In this document: in pieces, positions 22,619 to 33,483 of the stretch
Layout of the letters: each line of letters begins with the position of its first letter
Numbering within the stretch: position 1 is the stretch's first letter
Assembly (NCBI GenBank): GCA_021401465.1
Contig: JADDMT010000030.1
Location: 1-64,000, forward strand
DNA length: 64,000 bases
Source of the DNA: Teratosphaeria epicoccoides
Taxonomy: Eukaryota; Ascomycota; Dothideomycetes; Mycosphaerellales; Teratosphaeriaceae
Direction of reading: 5' to 3'
Program-made: the position numbers and the translations under genes
Notes under the pieces: model-generated
Database searches by the model: none
Told to the model about the DNA's origin: nothing
The model's input: the letters and a program-made list of their open reading frames with translations, nothing else

Positions 22619-22896
22619 GGTGGTGGGTGTGCTGTTGGAGGAGGGGCGGTTGCTGATGGTAGTGGTGGTGGTAATGGTGAGGGTGATGGTGTTGGAGAAT
22701 GCGAGGGCGATGGTACGGGAGATGGGTGTGTCTCTGCCCGCTTTGTTGGCTGATGATGATGCGGAGAATAGGATTTCTTTGTAGCGAGCACGTGATGCGG
22801 GGCTGGGGATTGCCGAGGCCGACCGCGGTAGCCCTTGCCGGGCCGTAGCTCACGACCTGGAACTTCGGACATTTTGGTCTCTTGTTATTGTTGTTT

Positions 22897-23023
<127 letters not shown>

Positions 23024-23047
23024 GTCGAATGATGATGATGATGATGA

Positions 23048-23425
23048 TTTCTGAATGGAGGAAGGATGGAGGAAGGAATCATCTCCATCATCCAAGATAT
23101 ATCGCAGCACTCGTGTCTGACATTCTTCCATTGATTGATTGCGTGTCTAAGACTCGCCACACGCCCGCTCTGTCCTTCACCTCCTCCTTTCACCTCCATC
23201 TCGAGTGTCCCGCTGCCATGCATCCATTCATCTACACCTGACCACCCGAATGCCGCGGATTTGGCCGCGCAAACACATCGAAAAATGAATTGGTTTTGGC
23301 GAGACCGGGTGCTTGCTTACATGTACCATCGAAACAATAAACATTCCATTCAGGCATTCCAGCAAGCGAACATGCACTGCGACGCCGGAAAGGACTGAAC
23401 AAAAGACAAAGCAGCGCAGAGCGGG
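23048..23425. other. Upstream region of the 603-residue gene
   Basis: No supported coding sequence. It lies between the microsatellite and ATG 23426 and presumably carries the promoter. No clear TATA element was picked out. Confidence 0.4.
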
Positions 23426-25325
23426 ATGGCCGCTTGTTCCACCCTTTCACCACCACTCTCCCCTTCAAAGTCTCAGACAGACGCGCATCGCCTCCCTGTC
23501 GATGCGGCAATGGACGCACTCAAGCGCATGGTCCGCCGCATCAAACGCGCCCGGGACACGCCCGCGCCCTGGCTCCTGCTCATCTGCATCGCCATCTTCA
23601 TGTGCTCCTGCTTCCAGGATCCCGAGGCCTACCGCCCAGTCCACCCTGCAAATCTGGTCCCCCTCGACAAGCTCATCCCTCCAAGTCCCGTCTACGCCAA
23701 CTTCGCTGACCCTCCCATTCCAACCATCCAGCGGCCCCACTTCGCCGTCATGGCGTATACCCTGCCCACCCACATCTCCGAGTGGCTCCAGCACCTTCCC
23801 ATGCGGGACTTGAGGTCCGGGCCGGCCAGCGCCAAGGCCCTCTACGCCAATCTCGCCGAGCAGAGGCGGGCTTACGAGCTGGATGCGATGTGGCGAGGCT
23901 GGGTGTCGGCCCTGGAGACAGGTGTGGCGGGAGCGAATTCGGAGATTCGGGAGCAGTGGAGCGAGGCGGAGCGGCGTCTGTGCTGCGAGCGGCTCCTCGG
24001 AGGGAGCAGCGAAGAATGTGATTCGTCCACGCCGACGTTGCTCACATATCTCTCCTGCATCTGGAGACACCATACTCGATACGACTCTCCTCCGACTGCG
24101 CGCGCCATCCCATCCTTTTGCAGCGAGATGGAGCCACTCACGGCCGGCTTCATCGCTGCTCTCGAGGATCTTGTCATCTCTGCCCAAGAACAGCAACACC
24201 TCGCCTTGGAATCCGTGGCCGACGTCGCCCGCTTCGAGTCTAAGTACCTCCTCCGGACCCATTTCCGGCCCGCTCTCGTCTCAGCAGAACAACAGAGACG
24301 CATATTCTCTGCGCATCCTGCCGCTCTCGAAACATACAAGCGCCTGCCCCCCAACGAGCCAGGCACTCCATACCGACTTCCCAGCGACGGTTCCGACGAC
24401 GGAGAACACCTCCGCCGAATGCGCGCCGGCCACATCCATGGTGTCGTGGTCCCAACAGACTACGCGCAAGAAGAACTCGAAGCCTGGATGGCCGTCTACA
24501 CACAGGCTCTGGCAACGGAGATGCTGGCCTCGAGTATGCTCGCGATGGCGCACGCGGTCGTCGAGGCCTGTGACCAGGAGGTGCCGCGAGCGAAGTCGGC
24601 GAGTCGATTCAATCTCTCGCAGCAGCAGCAAACACGAGAAGTGGGAAGACGACAAGAGGAACCCGACCCATTCACCCTCATCGCCTATCTCCGCCGTATC
24701 AAGCACTACTTCGAAACGGTCCCGCTCCCCTTCTCCCGCCCTCAAGACCACACCACCACCCCTCTCCCCACCATCGACCGCACCCGCCACCCCTTCTTCC
24801 GTCTCCCCTTCTCCAACGACTACGCGCCCTCGAACAAAGGCGCCCGCACCCCCTTCACGACATTCCTCGACTACGCGGTCCGCAACGCCTCGTGCGAATT
24901 CCTCTTCGATCACACCGCGCCCTTCAACATCCCAGATCCCAATCTGACCCCCCTGGACGCATCTCAACGTCTACAGAACGACATCACCGTCGAATCGATC
25001 CTAGAGCGGGAAATCGAAAACGCCGTGTGGTCAGCCTGGTGGGACAGGGGCGTCGACGCCGCGTTCTGGGAAATGGCGCTCGAGGTGCCAGATGGCCCGG
25101 ACAAGAGGTACGAGGACGGTGAGTCTCCTTTTCTTCCCTTTTTTCTCTTGCTTCGGGATGGAAGGGAAGAGAGAAACGAGTGCTGATTCTGCCCCTGTGC
25201 CGCCAGCGAGACTGAAATTCGGCAGCGCGGTGCCTATTACCAAGTGGCGGCCTTGTCGGAAGAGGTTGATGGAAGTCCGAGCGGAGCAGTGGGGAGAGCG
25301 AGGCGGGTGGGCGGGCGTGCTTTGA
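23426..25325 (+). CDS. Single-pass membrane protein of unknown function, two exons, 603 aa
   Basis: Exon 1 is 23426-25118 and exon 2 is 25207-25325. The 88-bp phase-1 intron has a GTGAGT donor, a GCTGAT branch-like site and a GCCGCCAG acceptor. Splicing replaces a low-quality read-through tail with 39 residues that match the codon bias of the gene. A short N-terminus with a basic stretch (RMVRRIKRAR) precedes one hydrophobic segment at about residues 47-64 (WLLLICIAIFMCSCF), so this is a type II-like anchor. About 540 residues of mostly helical domain follow, with scattered Cys/Trp and a Pro-rich part near residue 435. No catalytic motif recognised. Codon usage switches from C-rich to G-rich toward the end, as in other members of the island. 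Confidence 0.8.
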
Positions 25326-25375
25326 TGAGGATCAAATAGATACCTATGCCGCGCGCGGACAAACCTTGGTGTATA

Positions 25376-25411
25376 AAAGAAAGAAAGAAAGAAAGGAAGA
25401 AAGAAAGAAAG
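25376..25411 (+). repeat. (GAAA)n microsatellite
   Basis: An imperfect tetranucleotide run just downstream of the 603-residue gene. Confidence 0.9.
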
Positions 25412-25841
25412 CATTGAGGTAAAATCATTCGTGCTGATTCTTTTTTTTTATCTCGCGGCCCGTGGATTTTAAAAGTCTTCAAGGCTTCTTTCTTGAAGCT
25501 GGACAGAAACCTCTAGAACTTCCCTCCATGAAAAAAAACCGCGAAGAGCGAATAGCAAAGCTTGTGGATCGAAGCTCGTCTTTTCTTTTCTATCCCTATT
25601 CCTATACCAACACCAGCTGTTATACGAAACTCACCCGGTCCATCTAACTACCTATCTACCTACCTAGCTGACGCATGCTCCCTACAAGCCCATCTCCTCT
25701 CCTCTCCTCTCCGCTCCTCCAAAATCCTAATAACCCAACACCGTAGACCTACCTCATTCCCTATAACCCGCGGGGAGGCAGGGGAGAGGAGGGTAGGGAG
25801 AAATCTTTCTCCGTCCTCCTAGCCCTCCCTCCCTCCCTCTC
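25412..25841. other. Intergenic low-complexity DNA
   Basis: Pyrimidine-rich, T- and A-tract-rich sequence with CTCCC/CCTAC simple repeats and no credible gene. Confidence 0.5.
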
Positions 25842-26108
25842 TCTAACAAGACCACGACGTCTGCGCACCTCGTCCGAGCCAGGGACTTTTTCTCCGTCCT
25901 TCCACCAGAGCTAGCCATCCCTCCCTCCCTATCTACCGATCTATTGCTCTAACAAGACTATAACACCCGCCTACCTCATCTAAGCCGGGGGCTTTCCCCT
26001 CGTTCTTCCTATCAGAGCCATCTCCCTGCCCCTAACAACACCACGACGTGCGCGGACCTCGTCGTCCGACCTCGTCGTCCGACCTCGTCGTCCGACCTCG
26101 TCGTTCGG
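25842..26108 (+). repeat. Degenerate repeats of about 107 bp and a 13-14-bp minisatellite
   Basis: Three related blocks begin with AACAAGACCACGACGTCTGC-like sequence at about 25844, 25951 and 26033. The middle block carries many C to T and G to A changes against its neighbours (CCACGACGTC becomes CTATAACACC). At 26059-26108 the word CTCGTCGTCCGAC is repeated about four times. No coding function. Confidence 0.75.
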
Positions 26109-26428
26109 GTTGAGAGGGGGGAGGAGGAGGGACGGGCTCGGCATTAGAAAAACATTACTCGCACGAGGTTTTTTGCGCTTCACATTCGTGCTTCTGTAAG
26201 TCAGTCGTGTGACGCAGGTTAGCGGGGTGGAGTGGCTAGGGTGGTTGTGGGTTTCTTTGGTTGTGAGAGGGGAGGGGGAAGAGGGTTAGCACGTCGTTGT
26301 TGTTGTTGTCTAGGTTTGGTGGAAGGGGGAGAGGATCGACACTCCTTCTTCTACTAGGATCGCGAGAGACGGTGGCTTAGGGGTTTTCGGGTACGGTGTT
26401 CGCTAGAGCAGGACGTCAATGGTAGAAA

Positions 26429-26512
26429 GGGGGAAGCCGCTATGCATGTACGGAGATGCGGAGGCGCGGAGGGGGAAGCCGCTGTGCATGTACGGAGATG
26501 CGGAGGCGCGGG
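26429..26512 (+). repeat. Two tandem 42-bp repeats
   Basis: The unit beginning GGGGGAAGCCGCTATGCATG occurs at 26429-26470 and 26471-26512 with only two or three differences. A GA-rich run follows. No convincing gene contains it. Confidence 0.95.
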
Positions 26513-26833
26513 GGGGGGAGAAGTCCTTCGTCGAGAGAGAGAGGGAGAGAGAGAGAGGATATGTAATCTATTGCCCTATAGACTTGACGCGGAGATACAG
26601 CCTAGCTGTCGTCGGTTATGCATGAAGGCATCTAGCTCCGCGAAGTCAGGGAGGTATGTAGACTGTTCTGACGACCTGTCATCTCTACCTTCCAGCCAAG
26701 TCAGCCAAGGGCGCTCGGGTCGTAAGGATGCGAGAGAAAGCACGGTTGCTGTCGGTGCACCTGACGGCTGCGGACACGATAAAGGATGTCCCGACTCTCA
26801 CCTCTCCTCTCTAATCGGACAACGAAGTGAAGC

Positions 26834-27299
26834 TCACCATTTCCTCCGATACGTCTGCTTCTGTCGTTGCTGGCAATGCTGGAAGATTGTCCGATGAGGA
26901 AGACGCGATTTTGGTGGCACAAACAAGTTACAAAAGTTGGGAATGGATTTAACGAGATACTGGCAGCCACGGCAAAACCTTCCTGCTCGGGGTCAGTATT
27001 GACTCGCCAAAACTCCCACTCATGAATGTACAAAGCAGACAAGCAGACAAGCAGACCGCGCAAACTCGGGAAGGGCACTCACTCTCTTGAGCAATCAAAA
27101 ACTCCACGGCCTTGCGTATCAGAGCCTGACTAATAGTTCGGAGGGGCAAAGGACTTTACTCCGTGCCCTCAAGATCGGCAGGACTCAGTGTAATACTGAA
27201 TCCGCGTTCTATGAAGACGTGATCAGGAGCAGAATTCCATGATCCGAGTGGTATCTGTCCGCAGCAGCAGTACTGCACGTCTCCTAACTCTCGACTGCG
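26834..27299 (-). CDS. Candidate spliced gene or gene remnant with Cys-rich exon
   Basis: Three coding-like pieces lie on the minus strand. The first (27299-27158, 47 codons) contains VQYCCCGQIPLGSW and FIERGFSITLSPADLEG. The second (27125-27083) contains LIRKAVEFLIAQE. A 100-bp intron with a GTGAGT donor, a TACTGAC branch and a GAGCAG acceptor leads to the third (26982-26834), which begins RFCRGCQYLVKSIP. The last intron is of high quality. The joint between pieces one and two is unresolved because the only GT-AG pairs are 30-50 bp apart and out of phase, and no ATG was found. It may be a fragment. Confidence 0.35.
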
Positions 27300-28828
27300 A
27301 CACTACCAGAACCACGAAGGTTCGAGTCTGATCGACGACAGCACTCCCTCTCCCTCACTCGTCACACACTCCTGTTCAATAGTCAAGAGATAGCCCGCCG
27401 TCAAAACGCGCAGCATACTAATCTCTCAACGTTCGTCCATGAATCGTACGCGTCATGCTTCAAACAAACTCCTCGAACTCATACCCGTATCTTCTCCGCC
27501 AAGGTACCAAATATTCTGCTCTCTCGACATCGCAACTGTGAAGATAGTACCGGGTCCACGCTACTAACATGTCAACGAGGATGATAGTGATAGTCATTCA
27601 TTAAGCCTTCAAAACCCCCGCGAATTTGACTAATAAGTCCAGCAATCACGAGGCACACCAGAGCACGCAGCGAATGAGATTGATTGATTAACTAGCCTAA
27701 TTAATCACCCCATGAATGTCCATTCAGTCAGACGAAAATGACCAACGAATTAGCACCCCGCCGCCAAATAGTCGGCATGATGCCTGATGAGGCCTCGGGC
27801 CAGCTGCCACTAGTCAAAGGCCTTCTTCTCGTTCAATGTGTCGAGTCTGAAAATGTCTTTCAATCACTGCATAACGAGTAGCAATGCAGTGATGACGCCG
27901 CGTGTACGGACCAAGAAAAAAATCATACCACAAAAGGCGGATGCAGCCTACTCCCTCTCGCATGGATGATTGGCACGACATACACCACGGCTATGTTCGT
28001 CGGTGCTCAAGCGTTCGAATGAAAAGCTGGAGATACCTTCGATGAACAAAATCCCATCCAGTTGACAAACTCAACGGGGGTTTCTCCCCAAACAGTTGTC
28101 GCATCAAAGGCCGGCCTGCGAGATTCGAGAAAACAAAAGGAATTTAGATAGAGGCAGTGGCTGGCTGTACGGGTGGTTCATCCATCCATCCATCTGTCTA
28201 TCAACAATCATCAGAATGCCCCATACGAGATGTTTACTCTGTCAAGATAGCTAAGCTCCTATGTCTACAGTGATGAGATGACAGAGGGGAGCACGGAGCC
28301 AGGCAGTTTGCTTGCTTCAAAGACAACAGTAATTCCGTCCATCTATCCTTCCACTGATAATCAACACCCTACTCCATGCTAAGATAACGCTCCTGTCAGG
28401 TTATAAGATAGCCAAATTCCTCTCTCCACAGTGATGAGATAGCCACGGCGACAACGCAGGAACGATACCAATCCACATCTCCAAAGGGAAAAAAAAAAAG
28501 AAAAAAAAAATTCGCTCCCCGATGAGCGTTCACACAAGTCTCGAGAAGCGATTTCTCACCAAGCAGTCGACCAGATCACGGCATGAGGACAAGAATATAC
28601 ACATGCTCGTTGCAGCAGGCAGGCTCTCGAGATGCTCTGTCAACTTGATGGGCTGTGAAGCGATTGATGTTGTATTGTTGTTATTATATGGCGCAGAATG
28701 CGACAAGAGCGGAACCAGCCGCTGACCGGATGTGGATGGCGACGAGACCAAGGGACGTCGAGGAGGGAGGTGAGCGGGCAGGTGGACGGGCGGGCAAGCG
28801 GGCGGACGGGCGGACGAGCGGGCGGGAG
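27300..28828. other. Long gene-free stretch
   Basis: About 1.5 kb with almost no open frame and moderate AT content. A repeated motif (STGATGAGATRRC, for example near 28270 and 28432) and CCATCCATC words occur. No tRNA or known RNA structure could be supported. It may hold regulatory or non-coding RNA sequence, but nothing shows that directly. Confidence 0.45.
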
Positions 28829-28982
28829 GGCAGACAGGCAGACAGGCAGACAGGCAGACAGGCAGACAGGCAGACAGGCAGACAGGCAGACAGGCAGACA
28901 GGCAGACGCAGACAGGCAGACAGGCAGACGCAGACAGGCAGACAGGCAGACAGGCAGACAGGCAGACAGGCAGGCAGGCAGG
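28829..28982 (+). repeat. (GCAGACAG)n minisatellite
   Basis: An 8-bp unit repeated about 19 times with two internal GCAGAC interruptions, preceded by a GGGCGGAC-rich run from about 28783. Frames through it (RQTGRQAD and similar) are repeat artefacts. Confidence 0.97.
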
Positions 28983-29251
28983 TAGGGAGATAAGACACGA
29001 GGGCGTCAGTGAGCAGAGACTTTGTTATTGTATGTAGAAACAATAATGTCTCCATCGTGGCTCGGCTTCATCGCAGGCTTCTGTCGACTACTTCGTCACC
29101 ACAACCACAATCGGTAGTATACCATCGTCGTTGGTTCAACCCCCGCCAAGACCATTTGGCGAAGAAGTCAGCAGTGTAAGCCTGTTCGTCCATCCCTGTT
29201 CCATCCATCCATCCCTCACCCAACCCACAACGTCCTGAAGCACATCACAAC

Positions 29252-31366
29252 TCACATCGGCAAGTCCTCACGGCGGGCATACAGACCCTCACTCCCCTTC
29301 GAGCGCGTGCTGTACCTTCCACCAGCACCAGCACTCGCACCCAGACCCGCACCACCAGCAGTCCCGCCACCAGTCGCAGGAGCAGCGGTCTTCTTCGCCT
29401 TGCCCTTACCATCCACCACCTTGCCCTTACCCTGCGGCGCCTCCCCGACAGCAAAGTTGGGATACTTGTCCACAATGTCCACAATCTCCTGGACCTGCTG
29501 CACCTCACGCTGGCTCGGACGCGACACCAACTCCTGCTGACGTGCCGAATAGCGGTCCAAAATCTCATCGAGCTGCGCCTGCGATTGCTGACGACGCTGG
29601 GTTGGCGGAGGAGAAGGAAACCCGCGCACAATCTTCGCGAGCTGCTCGGTCGACATGGTGTCGGCGATGGGAGACGGCGAGTTCACAGCCGGAAAGGAAA
29701 AGGTGGTGTTCAGGTTCGGGTAGCTGACGACGTTCTTGTCGATGGAGGCGACGGTAGCAGGACGCTGCGGCTGAGGCAAGAAGAGCTCAGCTGGCTGCTG
29801 GTGGTGATGGGAGGTCGTGGCGAACGAGGTCGGACGCGGCTGATTGAGGATTGGATTCGGGCGCTGCGGAGTCCCCGAGGCGGCCTTCGAGCCCAAGATC
29901 TCCGAGAGAGAAGCAGCAGCAGCCTCCTGCTTCTGCTTCTGACCACGCGACAAGACCGCGACAGGCGACGACGATTGGCAGGCAGAAGGATAAGAGCCGA
30001 CGATCGCGGCGATAGAGGCGGCGGCCGCCTCCTGCTTGATGCCCGGCTGCACCTTCGCCTGCTCACTCACAGCCGGCGTAGCAGCAGCGACAGCGGTCTT
30101 CTTGCCCGACTGCTCCCTCAAGCGCTCGAGCTCGCGCCGGTGCTCCAGCTGCGCGTTGCACAACTGATTATTTAGCTTCTGGATCTCCTGCTGCTGATCC
30201 TTCGTCTTGCCCTGCGCCTCACATGCCTCACGCTCCATCTTGGCAACCTTCTCCTGCAATGTCGACTCCGCCATAGCGTGCTCGCGCTCCGCCTGCCTGG
30301 CATTCTCAACCTCGCGCTTGAGATGCGCCGTCTGCTTCGCGGCTGCGAGACCCTGGCTGACCAGCGTAGCCAGTGTGCTCGGAGCGTCGGCAGTCAGAAG
30401 CATGTACTCAAGCGCGCTCTCAGGCGTGAACTTGGCGTGATCAGCGAACTCGTTGGCGAAGGTCGTTGCGAAGGTCGTGACGAAGGATTCGTATTGCTGC
30501 TGGTCGCCCGTGGTGTTGCTGCTCGGAACCTCGACCTCGACAATCTTCTCGACAATCTTCTCCACTGGGCGATCGATGTATTGGATCTTGTCAGTGGGCA
30601 CCGGGCGGTCGACATATTCGATCACCGGCACCTCGACGCGCTTCTCGACCTCGACAAGCTTCTCAACCTCCACCGGCACCTCGACAATCTTCTCCACCTC
30701 CACCGGCACCTCGACAATCTTCTCCACCTCCACCGGCACCTCGACAACCTTCTCCACCTCCCTCACCGTCACACGCCCACGTCCACCATCACCGCCAAAG
30801 TCCTCATCCACATCCTCCTCGGCCTCATGCACCTCCACAATAGCCTCGACAACCGATTCGACCGACGGCGTGGACAGAGTCACGCCCTCGCCACGGAATT
30901 GCTGGAGATCGGTACCCTGAGGCGGAGTGTAGATGATGCCCGGGGTGAAGTCCTTTGGCCAGTTGCGAGTGTAGGCGCGCCAACGGACCGTATATGTAGC
31001 AAACTGCTTGCCTGGCGTGGTCGTGTGCTCGACCAAGGCATCCTTGAGGATGGAGTTGCCGTCGTGGACATTGTTCTTGACAAAGTTGGTGAGAGCTCTG
31101 GCAAGGATCTCGGTGAGCTCGATGTCGTTGGGTGGATTCCAGTCGAGGTGAACCATGAGGTTCATGATCTTGTCCGGGTCGAGAGCACGCTTGGAAAGAT
31201 CATTGCCGGCGCAGAAGACGAAGATCTTGTGCTTGAGGGCGGGCTGGAAACGGATGCCCTTCCCATCCTTGGCGGAGGTGGCCGTGAGGTTGGCGTACAT
31301 CTGGGAGAGAGATCAGTGGAGTCGAAGATGTGAAAGAAGACGGAGACGTACCTTGGCTGCTGGCAT
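29252..31366 (-). CDS. Large repeat and coiled-coil protein of unknown function, 687 aa
   Basis: Exon 1 (31366-31352) encodes five residues starting at ATG 31366. A 51-bp intron (GTACGT...CCCAG) leads to exon 2 (31300-29252). Residues about 1-135 form a folded-looking domain containing LMVHLDWNPPNDIELTEILA. Its central part resembles the N-terminus of the product of 49898-50986. Residues about 184-262 are built of Val/Glu/Pro/Lys repeats (VEVPVEVEKIVEVPVEVEKI), like the repeats of alveolin-type cytoskeletal proteins. Residues about 320-405 are a strong coiled coil. The C-terminal third is disordered but carries five spaced copies of a short hydrophobic motif (IVGSYPS, ILGSKAA, IVRGFPS, ILDRYSA, IVDKYPN). 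It ends with a Gly/Lys-rich basic tail. No membrane segment. A structural or scaffold role is inferred from architecture only. Confidence 0.8.
30663..30758 (-). repeat. 30-bp coding tandem repeats within the 687-residue gene
   Basis: The plus-strand unit ACCTCCACCGGCACCTCGAC plus AATCTTCTCC is repeated three times almost without change. It encodes the VEVPVEVEKI repeats. Identity is high at the DNA level, including third codon positions, which points to recent homogenisation or slippage. Confidence 0.9.
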
Positions 31367-31552
31367 GGTTGGGCCGTGACCGTTGTCGATGTGGTTTTGG
31401 TAATGGTGGTTGCTGAGAGGAATTTTGGGAATGGCAAAGATGCTGTAAGTGTTGAATGCGTTGAGATGATCGATGAATGGAAGCGTGAAGAGATTTGGGA
31501 GAGGAGGGCAAGAATTACAGAGACCTCTGCAAAGCCTTGTCCGCAGAGCATA

Positions 31553-31712
31553 TGCCGCGGCTTGTGTTGTCTGCAGGGGAGGAGGATACTACGGCTTGTG
31601 TTGTCTGCAGGAGGGGAGGATACCACGGCTTGTGTTGTCCGCAGGAGAGTAGTATGCCAGGGCTTGCGTTGTCCGCAGCAGAGGATGTCACGGCTTCCGT
31701 TGTTTGCAGCAG
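31553..31712 (-). repeat. Minisatellite of about 35 bp upstream of the 687-residue gene
   Basis: About five imperfect copies of a unit containing CGGCTTGTGTTGTCTGCAGG. The array starts about 190 bp upstream of ATG 31366, within the likely promoter. Short frames through it are not genes. Confidence 0.9.
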
Positions 31713-32127
31713 AGTGGATGCATTGATTCGTGTCGACAACGTGCACGACGATAGCAGGATGCATGCAATCTCATGCGCCCTGCAGAGCCCCAGGTATGTA
31801 CAGGGCATCGCCATCCTGCATTAGTTTCGCCGTGAGTCGACGTCGATGTGCTCCGTGGTTGGAGCAAACAAAGCGTTGCACTCCATTGATCTCGCTACCA
31901 CGGTCGTCGTCCATGATTGATTGAGGCCTAAACAGCTTTCAGTGGATTCGGTAGTAGTGTGCCAGTGATGCAATTGATGGATGGCGGTGAATGGAGTTGA
32001 ATTGTGTTGTTGAAGATCGAGAATACAAAGTGTAGGCGCGTGCAAAATTTTGTTTGGATCGAGGTGGAAAGCACTGCTGACTCAGCGAGATCGCAGCTCC
32101 GCATACTATTACTTCCCGTCCAGCAGC
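31713..32127. other. Divergent intergenic and promoter region
   Basis: It separates the minus-strand gene starting at 31366 from the plus-strand gene starting at 32128. No clear TATA or other element was picked out. The frames seen are short and overlapping. Confidence 0.4.
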
Positions 32128-33399
32128 ATGGCAGATGGAGGGGTCGGGGGCGCGGGCGCGGGCGCGGGCGCGGGCGCTGTTGAAGCATTGCTGCTCACGG
32201 CAGAGGGCAGGGAGGAGATCCGACAATTACTCATGCCTCAGCTCACCGACCAGACCGCCATCGCGAAGCTGGAGCGCCAGATGACAGCCGCAGAAGCCAA
32301 CGAAGCCCAGCACACCACCAAGTCACATGCATCCGCCGCCGAGACAGACCAGCCACAGATACAAGTGCCTGAGGAAGCTCCTTCGCACGTGGAGGAAGGT
32401 GAAGATCGGGAGGCGACGGAAGCTACACGTATGGACACGACGGGAGATGAACCGCAAGCATCGCTCCCGGACATGGCGGCAGTCTCGGTCTTGGATGCGG
32501 CGGAAGATGAGGAGCACCAGCCGTCATCTCCTGCGATGCATGAGGACGCGCCATCATTATCTCCCGTCGCGAGTGGAGAACAGCTACACATCTTGGCTCC
32601 CATCTCGGCAGGAGGTAAGATCTACGCGCGAGTCCTCCCGATCCCGAACATTGAGTCTCACCCCTCAGCTCCAGACGTCAGACCCCGGCGGCCCACGGAG
32701 GAAAGTCAGCCATCAGCTCCAACACTCGACGCCCCGACTCCCGATCCAGTCGACCTAACGAGCGCGACTACCAACCCATCTCCGAAAAAACCCCTCCGCA
32801 CCTACGCCCAACTCGCCGGCGGCCTCCTCCTCCGCGCCATCAAATTCCTCCTCCCGCTCTTGACCATCCTCTACATCATCCTCCACCTCCTCCTCACCCA
32901 CACACCCCTGACACTCTGTCCGCGCACGCCGTCCAACCTCCCGCACACCAGCCTGTCCCACACCATCCTGCCGCCCACATACACAACGACCAATTCCTCC
33001 GTCGGGACTCAAGCCGAACTCACAACCCTGCGCACAGCCGCCCACCTCCTCCTGGCTTCGCACGCCAGCTGCCCACCTTCGCAACGCGCCACGTTCGCTC
33101 TGGATGGGTGGATCGGCGCGATTGATGGGTATCTCGCTTCTGGCGCTCTTTCTAACCCCACCGGATTGTACGGATATGGGGCGGTTGGAGTGGTCGAGGC
33201 TGTGAGTAGGCTGCTCCCGCCTTTGATCATGGAGGGGAAGAGCGAGGAAGCGGGATGGTTGATGGTGTTTGACAGTGTGGTGGGGTGGACAGGTCGCGTG
33301 AGTTGGGGCTCGCAGAAGCCGTGGCATGCAGGGGTCAGCGGGTTGAGAGGGGGTGTTGTGGAGGTCTTGGGGAGGGTTGTCGAGGGCGCTGTTCGGTAG
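32128..33399 (+). CDS. Single-pass membrane protein of unknown function, 423 aa
   Basis: ATG 32128 is the first good start; a longer frame upstream begins only with TTG. After a Gly/Ala run encoded by a GCGGGC hexamer repeat comes a short helical part (LLTAEGREEIRQLLMPQL). An acidic, Ser/Pro-rich disordered region follows to about residue 230. One hydrophobic segment lies at about residues 237-258 (AIKFLLPLLTILYIILHLLL). The C-terminal 165 residues are helical with few Cys. No enzymatic motif recognised. Base composition of the coding strand switches from C-rich to G-rich about 200 codons before the stop. The layout matches the products of 11890-13523 and 21387-22618. Confidence 0.78.
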   Translation: MADGGVGGAGAGAGAGAVEALLLTAEGREEIRQLLMPQLTDQTAIAKLERQMTAAEANEAQHTTKSHASAAETDQPQIQVPEEAPSHVEEGEDREATEATRMDTTGDEPQASLPDMAAVSVLDAAEDEEHQPSSPAMHEDAPSLSPVASGEQLHILAPISAGGKIYARVLPIPNIESHPSAPDVRPRRPTEESQPSAPTLDAPTPDPVDLTSATTNPSPKKPLRTYAQLAGGLLLRAIKFLLPLLTILYIILHLLLTHTPLTLCPRTPSNLPHTSLSHTILPPTYTTTNSSVGTQAELTTLRTAAHLLLASHASCPPSQRATFALDGWIGAIDGYLASGALSNPTGLYGYGAVGVVEAVSRLLPPLIMEGKSEEAGWLMVFDSVVGWTGRVSWGSQKPWHAGVSGLRGGVVEVLGRVVEGAVR

Positions 33400-33483
33400 T
33401 GAGTCGGGAGGGCTCGGACAGATGTCTGGGGCGGTTGCGACCGCGCGAAATGGCACAGTGCGCGCTGTCGGGCTGTGACGCTT

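Noticed and set aside
23465..24967. Several minus- and plus-strand frames of 90-350 codons
   Set aside because: Shadows of the 603-residue gene caused by high GC content.
27310..27340. GGTTCGAGTC, resembling a tRNA B box
   Set aside because: No pairing T-stem, acceptor stem or A box around it, so it is not a tRNA gene.
28655..29055. Frames of about 90-120 codons encoding RQTGRQAD or CLSACLPV repeats
   Set aside because: They come from the 8-bp minisatellite, with no coding sequence on either side.
30278..31333. Plus-strand frame of 351 codons
   Set aside because: Antisense of the repeats and coiled coil of the minus-strand 687-residue gene. It lacks a better start, and the minus-strand gene has an intron-supported N-terminus.
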